35,053 bases of DNA from an uncultured bacterium (GTDB lineage: Bacteria > Verrucomicrobiota > Lentisphaeria > Victivallales > UBA1829), in assembly GCA_949292215.1 (NCBI GenBank), contig CASEYW010000182.1, positions 1 through 35,053 on the forward strand. The letters run 5' to 3'. Position 1 is the stretch's first letter. Every line of letters begins with the position of its first letter. A model generated the notes under the pieces. That model saw only the letters and a program-made list of their open reading frames with translations, ran no database searches and was not told where the DNA came from. The position numbers and the translations under genes are program-made. Shown in pieces: positions 15,461-22,942 of this stretch.

Positions 15461-16687
15461 TTATTGCGGGGGCATGCCGGATTTTTTCCAGTGAAGATCG
15501 GCGGCATTGAGATAGCGCGCCCAGTCCCACGGGGTCTGATCATGGTCGCCTGTCCGGAGATGAAAATGGAGATCGCCGGAGATCCATGTGTCGGGGGAAA
15601 TCATTTTTCCGCCGGGGAACGGCTGCGATCCGAAAAGTTCATAGACCGGCGAAGCATGGACGCAGGAAAGAAATTCTCCGTATGGAAGCGAGGCTGTGCC
15701 GATGCAGAGCGGACGTGGCGCGATCAGGGCAAGCAGTTCATGCTGGTCGAACGGCATTTCCTCCTCCCGCCAGATGTATTTTCGGCAGGCTTCCACGAAC
15801 CAGATCGGAATGCCGAGATCCCGGTGGTAATCAAAATGCTGAGAAAGATTTTCTCCGAACTTCCGCTTGTGCAGAGCCGCGCCGCCGCAGCCGGATTCAT
15901 TGGCGATGACCATCGCAAAGCGACGGTCGATTGCTCCCGCCCACAACGCTGTTTTCCCGAGACGGGAGTGCCCGTGCAGCATGACCCGTGTGTGGTCTAT
16001 GGAAGGTTCCGTTTCCAGAAAATCCATTGCGCGGCTCAGACCCCATGCCCATGCGCCGATGACGGAATATCGCATTCCCACAGCATCGTATTCCGAATCT
16101 TTGAGAAAAAGACGGAAGACACTTCGGGAAATGGACCCGGCAATGTCAGGGAAGAGATCGTGATAGCAGAGAGTCGCGGAGGCATACCCCCGCCGGATGA
16201 TATCGCGAAAACACCAGCAATCTGTTTGAGTTCCCCGTTTTTCCTCCGCAAGGTGTCCCGGTGTCCGAAAACCGGTCGGAATCACATCCGGTTCCTCTGT
16301 TGTGGTATGGTTGCCGTTGAAGTTCAATCCGAGAAAGGTCGGCACGGGTGCCCGGATGTCTTTCGGCAGATAAAGAAGCAGAATGATGGAATGCTTGTTC
16401 CCATTGGAAGAGACAAAGTCAAGTTGAATTTCCTTTCGGATCGCTGTCTTTTCCAGCGCATTGTCTTTTTCGGAAAGCACACGGAATGACATGCCTGCGG
16501 GACGCGGAAGAATTTCACCATATTCTTCCCGTTTGAACAGGTTGAGAAGCTCGGTCCTCCGGGAATTCATCCACTCCTGGGCAGTCCGGATTCTTGTTCC
16601 ATCGCTGTTCTGCAACGGGTCCGGCAGGAGATAGGGTTTGACAAGGCGTTCATCGGTGTCGTAAGGTGCATACGGTTTCTGAATCAT
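15461..16687 (-). CDS. CE15-like glucuronoyl esterase / alpha-beta hydrolase
   Basis: This 408-residue protein resembles carbohydrate esterase family 15, which cleaves ester bonds between glucuronic acid of xylan and lignin alcohols. The nucleophile is Ser241 in GHSRLGK (family pattern GxSRxGK). Glu264 in ANESGCGG lies 23 residues later, the spacing seen in bacterial CE15 enzymes. A histidine near the C-terminus (HFHLRTGDHDQTPWDW) would complete the triad. No signal peptide is seen, while most studied CE15 enzymes are exported. The ATG at 16687 is preceded by GGGGA with seven bases of spacing. A GTG at 16741 is in frame but lacks such a site. It lies downstream of tRNA-Thr on the same strand. 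Acetyl-xylan esterase-type activity is an alternative. Confidence 0.8.
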   Translation of the reverse strand: MIQKPYAPYDTDERLVKPYLLPDPLQNSDGTRIRTAQEWMNSRRTELLNLFKREEYGEILPRPAGMSFRVLSEKDNALEKTAIRKEIQLDFVSSNGNKHSIILLLYLPKDIRAPVPTFLGLNFNGNHTTTEEPDVIPTGFRTPGHLAEEKRGTQTDCWCFRDIIRRGYASATLCYHDLFPDIAGSISRSVFRLFLKDSEYDAVGMRYSVIGAWAWGLSRAMDFLETEPSIDHTRVMLHGHSRLGKTALWAGAIDRRFAMVIANESGCGGAALHKRKFGENLSQHFDYHRDLGIPIWFVEACRKYIWREEEMPFDQHELLALIAPRPLCIGTASLPYGEFLSCVHASPVYELFGSQPFPGGKMISPDTWISGDLHFHLRTGDHDQTPWDWARYLNAADLHWKKSGMPPQ

Positions 16688-16792
16688 AACAGTTCCCCGG
16701 TAATTCCGACTCTGCGGAAAATGAAGTTCACGTTGTTGCACTCAGTGAGTTTCCATGTATGGGAGCCATTCGGAATCAGGACAAAAAAAAAA

Positions 16793-16868
16793 TGGAGCCA
16801 GTCATCGGACTTGAACCGATGACCTGCTCATTACGAATGAGCTGCTCTACCGACTGAGCTAGACTGGC
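16793..16868 (-). tRNA. tRNA-Thr (anticodon CGT)
   Basis: The minus strand folds into a complete 76-base cloverleaf. The acceptor stem is GCCAGTC/GACTGGC, the D stem GCTC/GAGC, and the anticodon stem GCTCA/TGAGC with loop TTCGTAA. The T arm is ATCGG-TTCAAGT-CCGAT, with discriminator T and an encoded CCA. All stems pair perfectly. The anticodon CGT reads ACG. A run of ten T follows the CCA directly. Confidence 0.98.
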
Positions 16869-16884
16869 ATTCCAACAGGTCTTT

Positions 16885-16912
16885 AATGTAATTCCTTTTC
16901 TTCAATTTTCAA
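16885..16912 (-). promoter_or_regulatory. Candidate promoter of tRNA-Thr
   Basis: On the minus strand, TTGAAA (16912-16907), 16 bases, TACATT (16890-16885), about 16 bases before the mature 5' end. Confidence 0.5.
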
Positions 16913-16966
16913 GGTCATAATTGGAAAAAAATATTCAGATTTCGAAAAATATTGCAATCCGGTCAT

Positions 16967-16994
16967 TTGAAAAAAATAAAAAAAATGCTAATGT
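16967..16994 (+). promoter_or_regulatory. Candidate ptsN promoter
   Basis: TTGAAA (16967-16972), 16 bases, TAATGT (16989-16994). The ABC-F gene has nearly the same layout (TTGAAT, 16 bases, TAATGT followed by TTCC). Confidence 0.5.
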
Positions 16995-17039
16995 TTCCTT
17001 CAGGTTTTCCAGATTAAACGCTAAAGAAAGGTTGAAAAG

Positions 17040-17501
17040 ATGAAGGCGGAATTTCTGAAGTATCTAGACACAAATTGTATCCTGGTTCTTGAAGGCACTA
17101 CAAAAAAGGCTGTACTTGAAGAAATCATTGCGCTGGCGACTACCAGATGCACTCTGGATGAGTCACAGCTCAGAGAGCTGATCTGGAAACGGGAAAAAAT
17201 GATGACCACCGGTGTTGGACGCGGACTTGCGCTGCCTCATATCAGAGTGCCCGGTTTCCCGGTGCCTCTCGTTATCATCGGAATCTGCAAGAATCCGATT
17301 GCGGATTACAAGAGTCTTGACAGTGAGCCGATTCGTCTGATTGTCTTTATCGCCGCTGATGAGCGGGATCAGGATGCCTACATCCGGCTGCTGGGAAGTG
17401 TCTCTTCCAAACTGAAGGACCAGGCAGTTGTTGATGAGATTTTCGAAGTTATGAAAAACAAGAAGAAAGTGATTGCCGCTCTGTCGAAGGGCGAGGAATG
17501 A
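17040..17501 (+). CDS. ptsN: PTS EIIA domain protein, PtsN (EIIA-Ntr)-like
   Basis: This 153-residue single-domain protein belongs to the fructose/mannitol-type EIIA family (PTS_EIIA_2). The phosphorylatable histidine is His67 in GVGRGLALPHIRV, matching the TxxGxGxAxPH pattern of EIIA-Ntr. No EIIB or EIIC domain or gene is adjacent, so a regulatory rather than sugar-transport role is likely. It is a single-gene unit with its own promoter and a strong terminator at 17515-17545. Functional partners in the window are HPr (12218) and TrkA (12509). E. coli PtsN controls K+ uptake through TrkA and KdpD. Assignment to the family is firm, and the regulatory target is inferred. Confidence 0.85.
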   Translation: MKAEFLKYLDTNCILVLEGTTKKAVLEEIIALATTRCTLDESQLRELIWKREKMMTTGVGRGLALPHIRVPGFPVPLVIIGICKNPIADYKSLDSEPIRLIVFIAADERDQDAYIRLLGSVSSKLKDQAVVDEIFEVMKNKKKVIAALSKGEE

Positions 17502-17514
17502 GCGGATTGGTTCG

Positions 17515-17545
17515 AAAAGTCCTCTCGATATGAGAGGACTTTTTG
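17515..17545. terminator. Strong Rho-independent terminator, probably bidirectional
   Basis: A 12-base perfect stem (AAAAGTCCTCTC, 17515-17526, with GAGAGGACTTTT, 17532-17543) encloses a 5-base loop, with a T run on the plus strand and a T4 run on the minus strand. It ends ptsN and could end the convergent small gene whose stop is at 17549. Confidence 0.92.
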
Positions 17546-17548
17546 TTT

Positions 17549-17710
17549 TCAGGACGCTCTCGTAACGGCGGGAGGATTTCCGTTCGATTCCCGTACCGTG
17601 AGAAATCTCCGTTTGTATTCGTTCATATAGAGTTCAAGACTGTTGAAAAAGTCGGCTTTTCTCTTTCTGGAGATGATGCGTCTGTTGTTTGCAGTTGTTT
17701 TTTTTGTCAT
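17549..17710 (-). CDS. Small basic protein of 53 residues, unknown function
   Basis: On the minus strand an ATG at 17710 is preceded by AAGGAGG with six bases of spacing, among the best ribosome-binding sites in the window. The frame runs 53 codons to a TGA at 17551-17549, just before the terminator shared with ptsN. The protein is highly basic at its N-terminus (MTKKTTANNRRIISRKRKA), has an amphipathic middle (FFNSLELYMNEYKRRFL) and a Pro-rich end. It has no membrane segment and no motif I recognise. The basic face suggests nucleic acid or ribosome binding, but this is only a guess. No clear promoter was found upstream, in the 77-base gap to the divergent glycosyltransferase gene. Confidence 0.6.
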   Translation of the reverse strand: MTKKTTANNRRIISRKRKADFFNSLELYMNEYKRRFLTVRESNGNPPAVTRAS

Positions 17711-17787
17711 TTGAATCCTCCTTTTTCAGCTTCCTTCGGGATAGACACGGGAGAGAAAAATATGTTCCATCGGAGAAACAGGGAGTT

Positions 17788-18894
17788 ATGAGCGGCAATC
17801 GTTGCGTGATGATTCCGGAGTATGGCGAGGTGCCGGTGTTTGAGCCGTACCGGATTGAGAAAAAAGAATGGCGTGATGGAATTCTGGTCCGGTCTCCGAA
17901 CTGGCTCGGGGATGCTGTCATGTCGATTCCGGCCTTGTTGCAGTTGAAGTCGCTTCTGCCGGAATGCTGCGGATTGTTTGTGCTCTGCCCGAAAGGGATT
18001 GCTCCGCTGTTCCGGGCGCTTCCCTGTGTGGACCGTGTAGTCCCGGTGTCGGATCCTCACTCTTTTCTGTCGGCAGGAGAGCGTCAGACTGTGAAGCGTC
18101 TTCTGCCTGGAATCGGTGTGCTGTTCAACAACTCGTTCCGGGATGCCGTGAGCTTGAAATGGGCGCGGGTGCCGATGCTTTTCGGGGCTAAGGCGCGGAA
18201 TCGTTCCTGGCTGTTGAAACGGTCGTATGCGTTTCCGAAACGGATTACGGCAGCGCTGAACAAGCCGCATCAGGCGGCGAAATATATGGCGATTGCCTGC
18301 GCGCTTGGTGCCGTCCCGTGGGACGGGCGACTGCCGGAGTTCCGGGAGCTGGTCTTCCGGGAAGAACTCTCTCCGGAATTGAATGCCCTGTTGCGGAAAA
18401 AGCGGATCCTGGCAGTCGCGGGAGGTGCCGCCTACGGTGCCGCAAAGCGATGGCCGGCACCGTCATTCGGTTCGGTTGCGGAAAAATGGATTCGGGAAAA
18501 CGATGGATTTGTGGTCGCGCTCGGGTCGAAAGGCGAGCGCCCGATAGCGGAGGAAATCCTTGCGGGATTGCCGGCCGACCGTGTCCTGAATGCGGCGGGA
18601 GGGACTTCGCTGGAAGAACTGATGCTGATTTTGAGACACTCCTCCATGTGCGTTGCGAACGACAGCGGAGTGATGCATCTGGCTGCAATTCTCGGAGTGC
18701 CGGGGGTGGCGCCGTTCGGTTCGACGGATCCGGTTGCGACTTCGCCGCTCTCCCGGAAGTGGCGGATCGTGTTCGATAAGATTGAATGTGCTCCCTGTTT
18801 CCGGCGGATCTGCCCGAAAGGGACGAAGGAGTGCTTCGATTCCCTGACGCCGGAATTCGTGTGGGACGTCATGAAAGATATTCCGCTTTCCTGA
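17788..18894 (+). CDS. waaF: Glycosyltransferase family 9, LPS heptosyltransferase II-like
   Basis: This 368-residue protein belongs to GT9, which transfers ADP-heptose to the LPS inner core on the cytoplasmic face. The N-terminal acceptor-side motif NWLGDAVMSIPALLQLK (about residues 37-53) and the C-terminal sugar-nucleotide block ANDSGVMHLAAILGVPGVAPFGSTD are typical. The end, CAPCFRRICP...CFDSLTPEFVWDVM, matches the WaaF pattern. It implies a Gram-negative outer membrane. The ATG at 17788 has GGGAG only two bases upstream. It also overlaps the stop codon of a nine-codon frame (17762-17791) that has its own good GGGAGAG site, so translation may be coupled to that leader. A start at 17809 is an alternative. 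ilvH follows with its own promoter. Confidence 0.85.
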   Translation: MSGNRCVMIPEYGEVPVFEPYRIEKKEWRDGILVRSPNWLGDAVMSIPALLQLKSLLPECCGLFVLCPKGIAPLFRALPCVDRVVPVSDPHSFLSAGERQTVKRLLPGIGVLFNNSFRDAVSLKWARVPMLFGAKARNRSWLLKRSYAFPKRITAALNKPHQAAKYMAIACALGAVPWDGRLPEFRELVFREELSPELNALLRKKRILAVAGGAAYGAAKRWPAPSFGSVAEKWIRENDGFVVALGSKGERPIAEEILAGLPADRVLNAAGGTSLEELMLILRHSSMCVANDSGVMHLAAILGVPGVAPFGSTDPVATSPLSRKWRIVFDKIECAPCFRRICPKGTKECFDSLTPEFVWDVMKDIPLS

Positions 18895-18923
18895 TTGAAT
18901 TTTTCCCGCTTCCGGGCTATTGT
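18895..18923 (+). promoter_or_regulatory. Candidate promoter of ilvH and the helicase-nuclease genes
   Basis: TTGAAT (18895-18900) begins immediately after the waaF-like stop codon. TATTGT (18918-18923) follows 17 bases later, about 29 bases before the ilvH start. Confidence 0.55.
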
Positions 18924-18951
18924 ACAGAGAAACTTCAACAGGAGATTGACA

Positions 18952-19461
18952 ATGGAAGAACAACACACTATATCCGTTCTGGTCGCGAATAAGTTCGGTG
19001 CGCTTGCAAGAATCGCGGGACTCTTCAGCGGACGCGGCTACAACATAGAATCCCTGACGGTCAACCGGACACACAATCCGGCGCTTTCCCGCATGACGAT
19101 CGTTACGACCGGGGATGATGCCGTTCTCGAACAGATCGAAAAGCAGTTGACGAAGCTGATCGATGTCGAAGCCGTTGTTGAACTCGATAACGATTGTTTC
19201 GTCGAGCGTGAACTGGTTCTTGTCAAAGTCCGCGCGACGCGGGAAAACCGTGCGGAAATTCTGAATCTGGTGGAAATTTTCGGGGCCAGAATCCCGCTGG
19301 TTCTCAAGGATGAGATTGCTCTGGAACTTTCCGGGTCTTCGCGCAAAGTCGAAAATTTTATTTCACTGATTTCCGAATACGGCATCATTGAAATGGCCCG
19401 GAGCGGCAGAACTGCGATTTCCCAGAAGCCCGGAACCATGGAAGAATCCTGCAACGCATAA
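18952..19461 (+). CDS. ilvH: Acetolactate synthase small (regulatory) subunit
   Basis: This 169-residue protein is the regulatory subunit of acetohydroxyacid synthase, the first common step of branched-chain amino acid synthesis. It carries the N-terminal ACT domain (HTISVLVANKFGALARIAGL, then FSGRGYNIESLTV) that binds valine. The C-terminal domain has ELVLVKVRA and EIFGARI blocks. The length agrees with IlvH/IlvN long forms (about 160-170). The start follows AGGAG with seven bases of spacing. The catalytic subunit gene ilvB, normally adjacent, is absent here: waaF lies upstream and a helicase begins 27 bases downstream. The gene is therefore separated from its partner, and may have been joined secondarily to the repair-type genes behind it. 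Confidence 0.95.
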   Translation: MEEQHTISVLVANKFGALARIAGLFSGRGYNIESLTVNRTHNPALSRMTIVTTGDDAVLEQIEKQLTKLIDVEAVVELDNDCFVERELVLVKVRATRENRAEILNLVEIFGARIPLVLKDEIALELSGSSRKVENFISLISEYGIIEMARSGRTAISQKPGTMEESCNA

Positions 19462-19488
19462 GCGGCGGAGCGGAGAAGGAATCCGGCT

Positions 19489-20892
19489 GTGTCTTGCGTG
19501 ACCATTGAATTTGACGCGGGGACCCTCCTGCTGGATTTCGCCGGAGTTCCGCCGCCGGAGGAAACGCTTCCGTTTGTGCTGTTCGATGAACGCGTGTCGC
19601 TCTGGCGTGCCCGCGCTTCCGATTACGCTCCTTTGATCCGAACCCTTTATGCGGCAAAACGGGAAGTGCGGGACAATGCCCGTGCGTATGCGGAGCTGAA
19701 TCTCTCTCTGCATAACGGATTCCGTCCGATGACGCATCAGGCGAATGCTCTGAAAGCTTGGCTGAATGCTCACGGACGGGGGATGGTCGTGATGCCGACC
19801 GGTTCCGGGAAAAGTTATCTTGCCGTTCTGGCGATTCTCGCAGTCAAACGCTCAACTCTGGTGATTGCGCCGACCATTGATCTCGTTCAGCAGTGGGCAT
19901 CCTCATTGCGGAAATTTCTTGGAATCGAGATCGGAATGCTCGGAGGAGGGATGAAGGAGATTCGGGAGGTGACGGTCAGCACCTATGATTCCGCTGTGAT
20001 TTTCATGGAGTACATCGGGGCAAAATTCGGAATGATCGTATTTGACGAGTGTCACCATCTCCCCGGACCGGTGAACCGGCTTGCCGCTTCGATGGCGATT
20101 GCTCCCTACCGCCTCGGACTGACCGCCACACCGGAGCGTGAAGACGGCGGCGAATCGGTCCTCTTCGATTTGGTCGGGCCGAAGGTCTGCGAAATTTTCA
20201 TTGACGAGCTGGAAGGATGCGTTCTTGCTCCTTATGAAACCCGTCGGGTCGCGGTGGAGCTTTCGCCGGAGGAGGAAGAGGAATACCGCGCTTCCCGCAA
20301 AATCTATACCGACTTCATACGGGCAAACGGAATCAATTTCAAGGAGCGCGACGGCTGGAGTCAGTTCATCATGCTTGCTGCGCGGCGGCCCAACGGGCGT
20401 GCGGCGATGAATGCGTATCTCAGACAACGAGCCATTGCCCGCTGCGGAAAGGGAAAACTGCGGATGATCTGGCAGATTCTGATTCGTCACCGGGGGGAAC
20501 GGACGATTCTGTTTACTGCTGACAACGATGCCGCGTATGCGATCGGCAATCACTTCTGTTTTCCTGTCATCACGCACAAGACAAAAGTCGGGGAGCGCAG
20601 GGAATTCCTTGATCGTTTCCGCTCCGGCGAGTACCGGGTGCTTGTGACAAGCAAAGTTTTAAATGAGGGAGTGGATGTGCCGGAAGCCTCGGTTGGAATT
20701 GTCGTTTCCGGCAGCGGCAGTTCCCGCGAACATGTCCAGCGGCTCGGACGCATCCTGCGTGCTTCAGAGGGAAAACAGGCGGTCCTGTATGAACTTGTCA
20801 GTGAAGGAACCTCCGAGATCGGCGTGAGTGACCGCCGCCGCAGACATCGCGCATATTCCGGCAGACATGCCGAGGAGGGAATCGAATGCTGA
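19489..20892 (+). CDS. XPB-like superfamily 2 DNA helicase
   Basis: This 467-residue protein has an N-terminal region of about 80 residues resembling the damage-recognition domain of archaeal XPB. Helicase domain 1 has a Q-type motif (RPMTHQANAL), Walker A PTGSGKS (103-109), the DECH box (186-189) and LGLTATPERED. Domain 2 has ILFTADN, VTSKVLNEGVDVP and motif VI QRLGR (417-421). It starts at a GTG preceded by AAGGA with eight bases of spacing; no closer ATG fits. Its last seven bases overlap the next gene, a DUF790/Bax1-like nuclease, which is the known partner of archaeal XPB. A DNA-repair or end-processing role is inferred from that pairing. It is shorter than eukaryotic XPB and lacks other TFIIH features. 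Confidence 0.85.
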   Translation: MSCVTIEFDAGTLLLDFAGVPPPEETLPFVLFDERVSLWRARASDYAPLIRTLYAAKREVRDNARAYAELNLSLHNGFRPMTHQANALKAWLNAHGRGMVVMPTGSGKSYLAVLAILAVKRSTLVIAPTIDLVQQWASSLRKFLGIEIGMLGGGMKEIREVTVSTYDSAVIFMEYIGAKFGMIVFDECHHLPGPVNRLAASMAIAPYRLGLTATPEREDGGESVLFDLVGPKVCEIFIDELEGCVLAPYETRRVAVELSPEEEEEYRASRKIYTDFIRANGINFKERDGWSQFIMLAARRPNGRAAMNAYLRQRAIARCGKGKLRMIWQILIRHRGERTILFTADNDAAYAIGNHFCFPVITHKTKVGERREFLDRFRSGEYRVLVTSKVLNEGVDVPEASVGIVVSGSGSSREHVQRLGRILRASEGKQAVLYELVSEGTSEIGVSDRRRRHRAYSGRHAEEGIEC

Positions 20893-22118
20893 CAAAAGAG
20901 CTTCTCCGCTTTCACTCTCCCGCCGGACGGGTGAAGCCGCTGTTTATTGATCCCGCCGATCGTGCGCTCCTGGGATTTGCTGCCGGAATCAGGAAGACGT
21001 ACCATGATTTTCTGGGAGCGCCGCGGTCGGAGATTCTGGAAGCTCTGGAGCCGCGAATCAATTCGCAACGCGACCTGAAACTGGCACGCGGACTCTGGAA
21101 GCTCTATGATGATCAGTGTATTTTTACCGGAGATTCCTCCTGTGACTGGGCGGCGATGCGACGGACTCTGTTTGCTCACTCGTCACGGCTGATTTCAAAT
21201 GTGCAGGAGGGGAAGGACGATACCGATTTCCGAACGGAAGTGTTTGCTGCCGCGGGAGAATCGGTTGTTCCACTGAGCGACAACATTTATGCGGATCTGC
21301 CCGACTATGAACGACTCTCTGAATTGCCGGAGATAACGCCGGAACTTCTGCTGGAGAGATATAATGTGGTGCTTGTCCAGTCGCTGGTGCTTTACGCGGA
21401 GAGTCTGGAAGTGTCGATTGAGGAGCACGACAGTGCGCGGATGCGTCGCTTTTTCAAGTATCTGAAATTTTTCCGGCTGCTTGCGGATGTTTCCGGAAGT
21501 TCAAAGTGGGAAGACGGGACACCTTCCGCCGTCCGTTTGAAGATCGACGGACCCGCTTCGATTCTGGACGGTTCCGCAAAATACGGTCTCCAGCTTGCCT
21601 CGTTTCTGCCGGCGCTGTTCCAGCTTTCCCGCTGGAAGTTTTCCTGCGAGCTGAAGTTGAACGGGAAAAAATTGAAATTGTCACTGGACGATTCCTCCGG
21701 ACTGAACTATCGTTTCGGCCGTTTGGGAATCTACATTCCGGAAGAGGTGCGGATGTTTGCACAACTGTTTGCAGAGCGGGTGCCGGAGTGGAGACTTTCT
21801 TCGGACAGTCCGTTCCTGAAAGCAGGGCCCCGGCAGTCATTCGTGTTTCCGGACATTACCTTTTCCAACGGGAAAACAACGGTCTGTCTGGAGTTGTTTC
21901 ACAAGTGGCATTCCCGTCAGATTCCGGAGCGTCTGGAGTTTCTGGAGAAGCATCCGGATCTTCCGCTGGTTCTGGGGATCGAACGCCGTATCTTGAACTC
22001 GAATTCAGCATTGAGGGATCGAATTGAAACACATGTTCTATTTGGTTCGCGCATCTTTCTGTTCCGGGATTTTCCTCCTGTGGAAAAAATGCGGAAAATT
22101 CTGGAGGCGTTTGCATGA
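20886..22118 (+). CDS. DUF790 / Bax1-like nuclease, helicase partner
   Basis: This 410-residue protein matches the DUF790 pattern: the N-terminus MLTKELLRFHSPAGRVKPLF, then a helical region ending in a GLWKLYDD element. The C-terminal half carries a PD-(D/E)xK-like arrangement, Pro-Asp323 (FPDITF) and Glu336 in LELFHKWH with Lys340 nearby. In archaea this family (Bax1) binds XPB and cuts DNA at the edge of bubbles, as part of a nucleotide-excision-repair-like machine. Here the ATG overlaps the helicase stop codon (ATGCTGA), so the two are made together. The terminal A of its stop codon is shared with the ATG of the next gene. Catalytic residues are proposed from the pattern and not tested. 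Confidence 0.8.
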   Translation: MLTKELLRFHSPAGRVKPLFIDPADRALLGFAAGIRKTYHDFLGAPRSEILEALEPRINSQRDLKLARGLWKLYDDQCIFTGDSSCDWAAMRRTLFAHSSRLISNVQEGKDDTDFRTEVFAAAGESVVPLSDNIYADLPDYERLSELPEITPELLLERYNVVLVQSLVLYAESLEVSIEEHDSARMRRFFKYLKFFRLLADVSGSSKWEDGTPSAVRLKIDGPASILDGSAKYGLQLASFLPALFQLSRWKFSCELKLNGKKLKLSLDDSSGLNYRFGRLGIYIPEEVRMFAQLFAERVPEWRLSSDSPFLKAGPRQSFVFPDITFSNGKTTVCLELFHKWHSRQIPERLEFLEKHPDLPLVLGIERRILNSNSALRDRIETHVLFGSRIFLFRDFPPVEKMRKILEAFA

Positions 22119-22915
22119 TTCTCAGTGCAAGTCGGAGAACCGATCTTCCCGCGTTTTTTCCGGAATGGTTCATGGAGTGCATCCGGAAAGGATATGCGGA
22201 GGTCAGGAATCCCTTCCGACCGGCACAGATTTCCAGACTCATTTTGACTCCGGAGAAAATCGACTGCATCGTGTTCTGGAGCAAGAATCCGGCTCCGCTG
22301 TTTCCGTTCCTGACGGAACTCGATCATCGGGGGTTTCATTATTATTTTCAGTTCACTCTGACACCGTATGGAACGGAGATTGAGCCGGGTGTGCCGGAAA
22401 AGAAAACTGTGATATCGGATTTCATCCGTCTTTCGGAACGGATCGGCCGGGAGAAGGTGATCTGGCGATACGATCCGATTCTCTTTTCGAAGAGTTTCAG
22501 TCAGAACTATCATTCGGACCGTTTCCGCTGTCTGGCGGAACGTCTTGCTCCGCATACGGAACGGTGTATCGTCAGTTTTGCAGATTTTTATCGGAAAGCT
22601 CTTCCGGCACTTGTCCGCTGCGGATGTCGCGATCCGGAGGATTCCATAAAACTGGAAATCGCCGGGATGCTCCAGAAAACGGCGGAAAAATTGGGACTTC
22701 GTCTGTATGCCTGTGCAGAGAATCTGGATTTTCGTCCGCTGGGGATTGAGCCATCCGCCTGCATTGACGCAGAACTGATCCGGCGCATTACAGGGCGCTG
22801 CCAGACATTTCACCGGGACCGGAACCAGCGCCCGGAGTGCGGTTGTGCGGAATCCCGTGACATCGGCGAATACCATACCTGCCGGCACGGATGCCTCTAT
22901 TGTTACGCGAAATAG
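22115..22915 (+). CDS. DUF1848 family protein with C-terminal radical-SAM-like cysteine cluster
   Basis: This 266-residue protein shows the DUF1848 signature: the N-terminus MILSASRRTDLPAFFPEWF, then VRNPF, DCIVFWSKNP and YYFQFTLTPYG. Near the C-terminus are Cys242 and Cys244, followed by DIGEYHTC and the CxxxCxxC set Cys256-Cys260-Cys263, which looks like the Fe-S motif of radical SAM enzymes. In classical radical SAM proteins that motif is at the N-terminal side of the barrel, so this is a permuted or distinct use. The family is uncharacterised. Its ATG overlaps the DUF790 stop codon (ATGA), so it is translationally coupled to the helicase-nuclease pair. A role with them in DNA repair is an inference from this coupling. 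Confidence 0.85.
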   Translation: MILSASRRTDLPAFFPEWFMECIRKGYAEVRNPFRPAQISRLILTPEKIDCIVFWSKNPAPLFPFLTELDHRGFHYYFQFTLTPYGTEIEPGVPEKKTVISDFIRLSERIGREKVIWRYDPILFSKSFSQNYHSDRFRCLAERLAPHTERCIVSFADFYRKALPALVRCGCRDPEDSIKLEIAGMLQKTAEKLGLRLYACAENLDFRPLGIEPSACIDAELIRRITGRCQTFHRDRNQRPECGCAESRDIGEYHTCRHGCLYCYAK

Positions 22916-22942
22916 AGAGAACCCTTTGGCACGAGTGTGTCT

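Noticed and set aside
17762..17791. Nine-codon frame overlapping the waaF-like start codon
   Set aside because: It has a good ribosome-binding site and may help coupling, but it is too short to claim as a gene and shows no regulatory codon run. It is mentioned only in the waaF entry.
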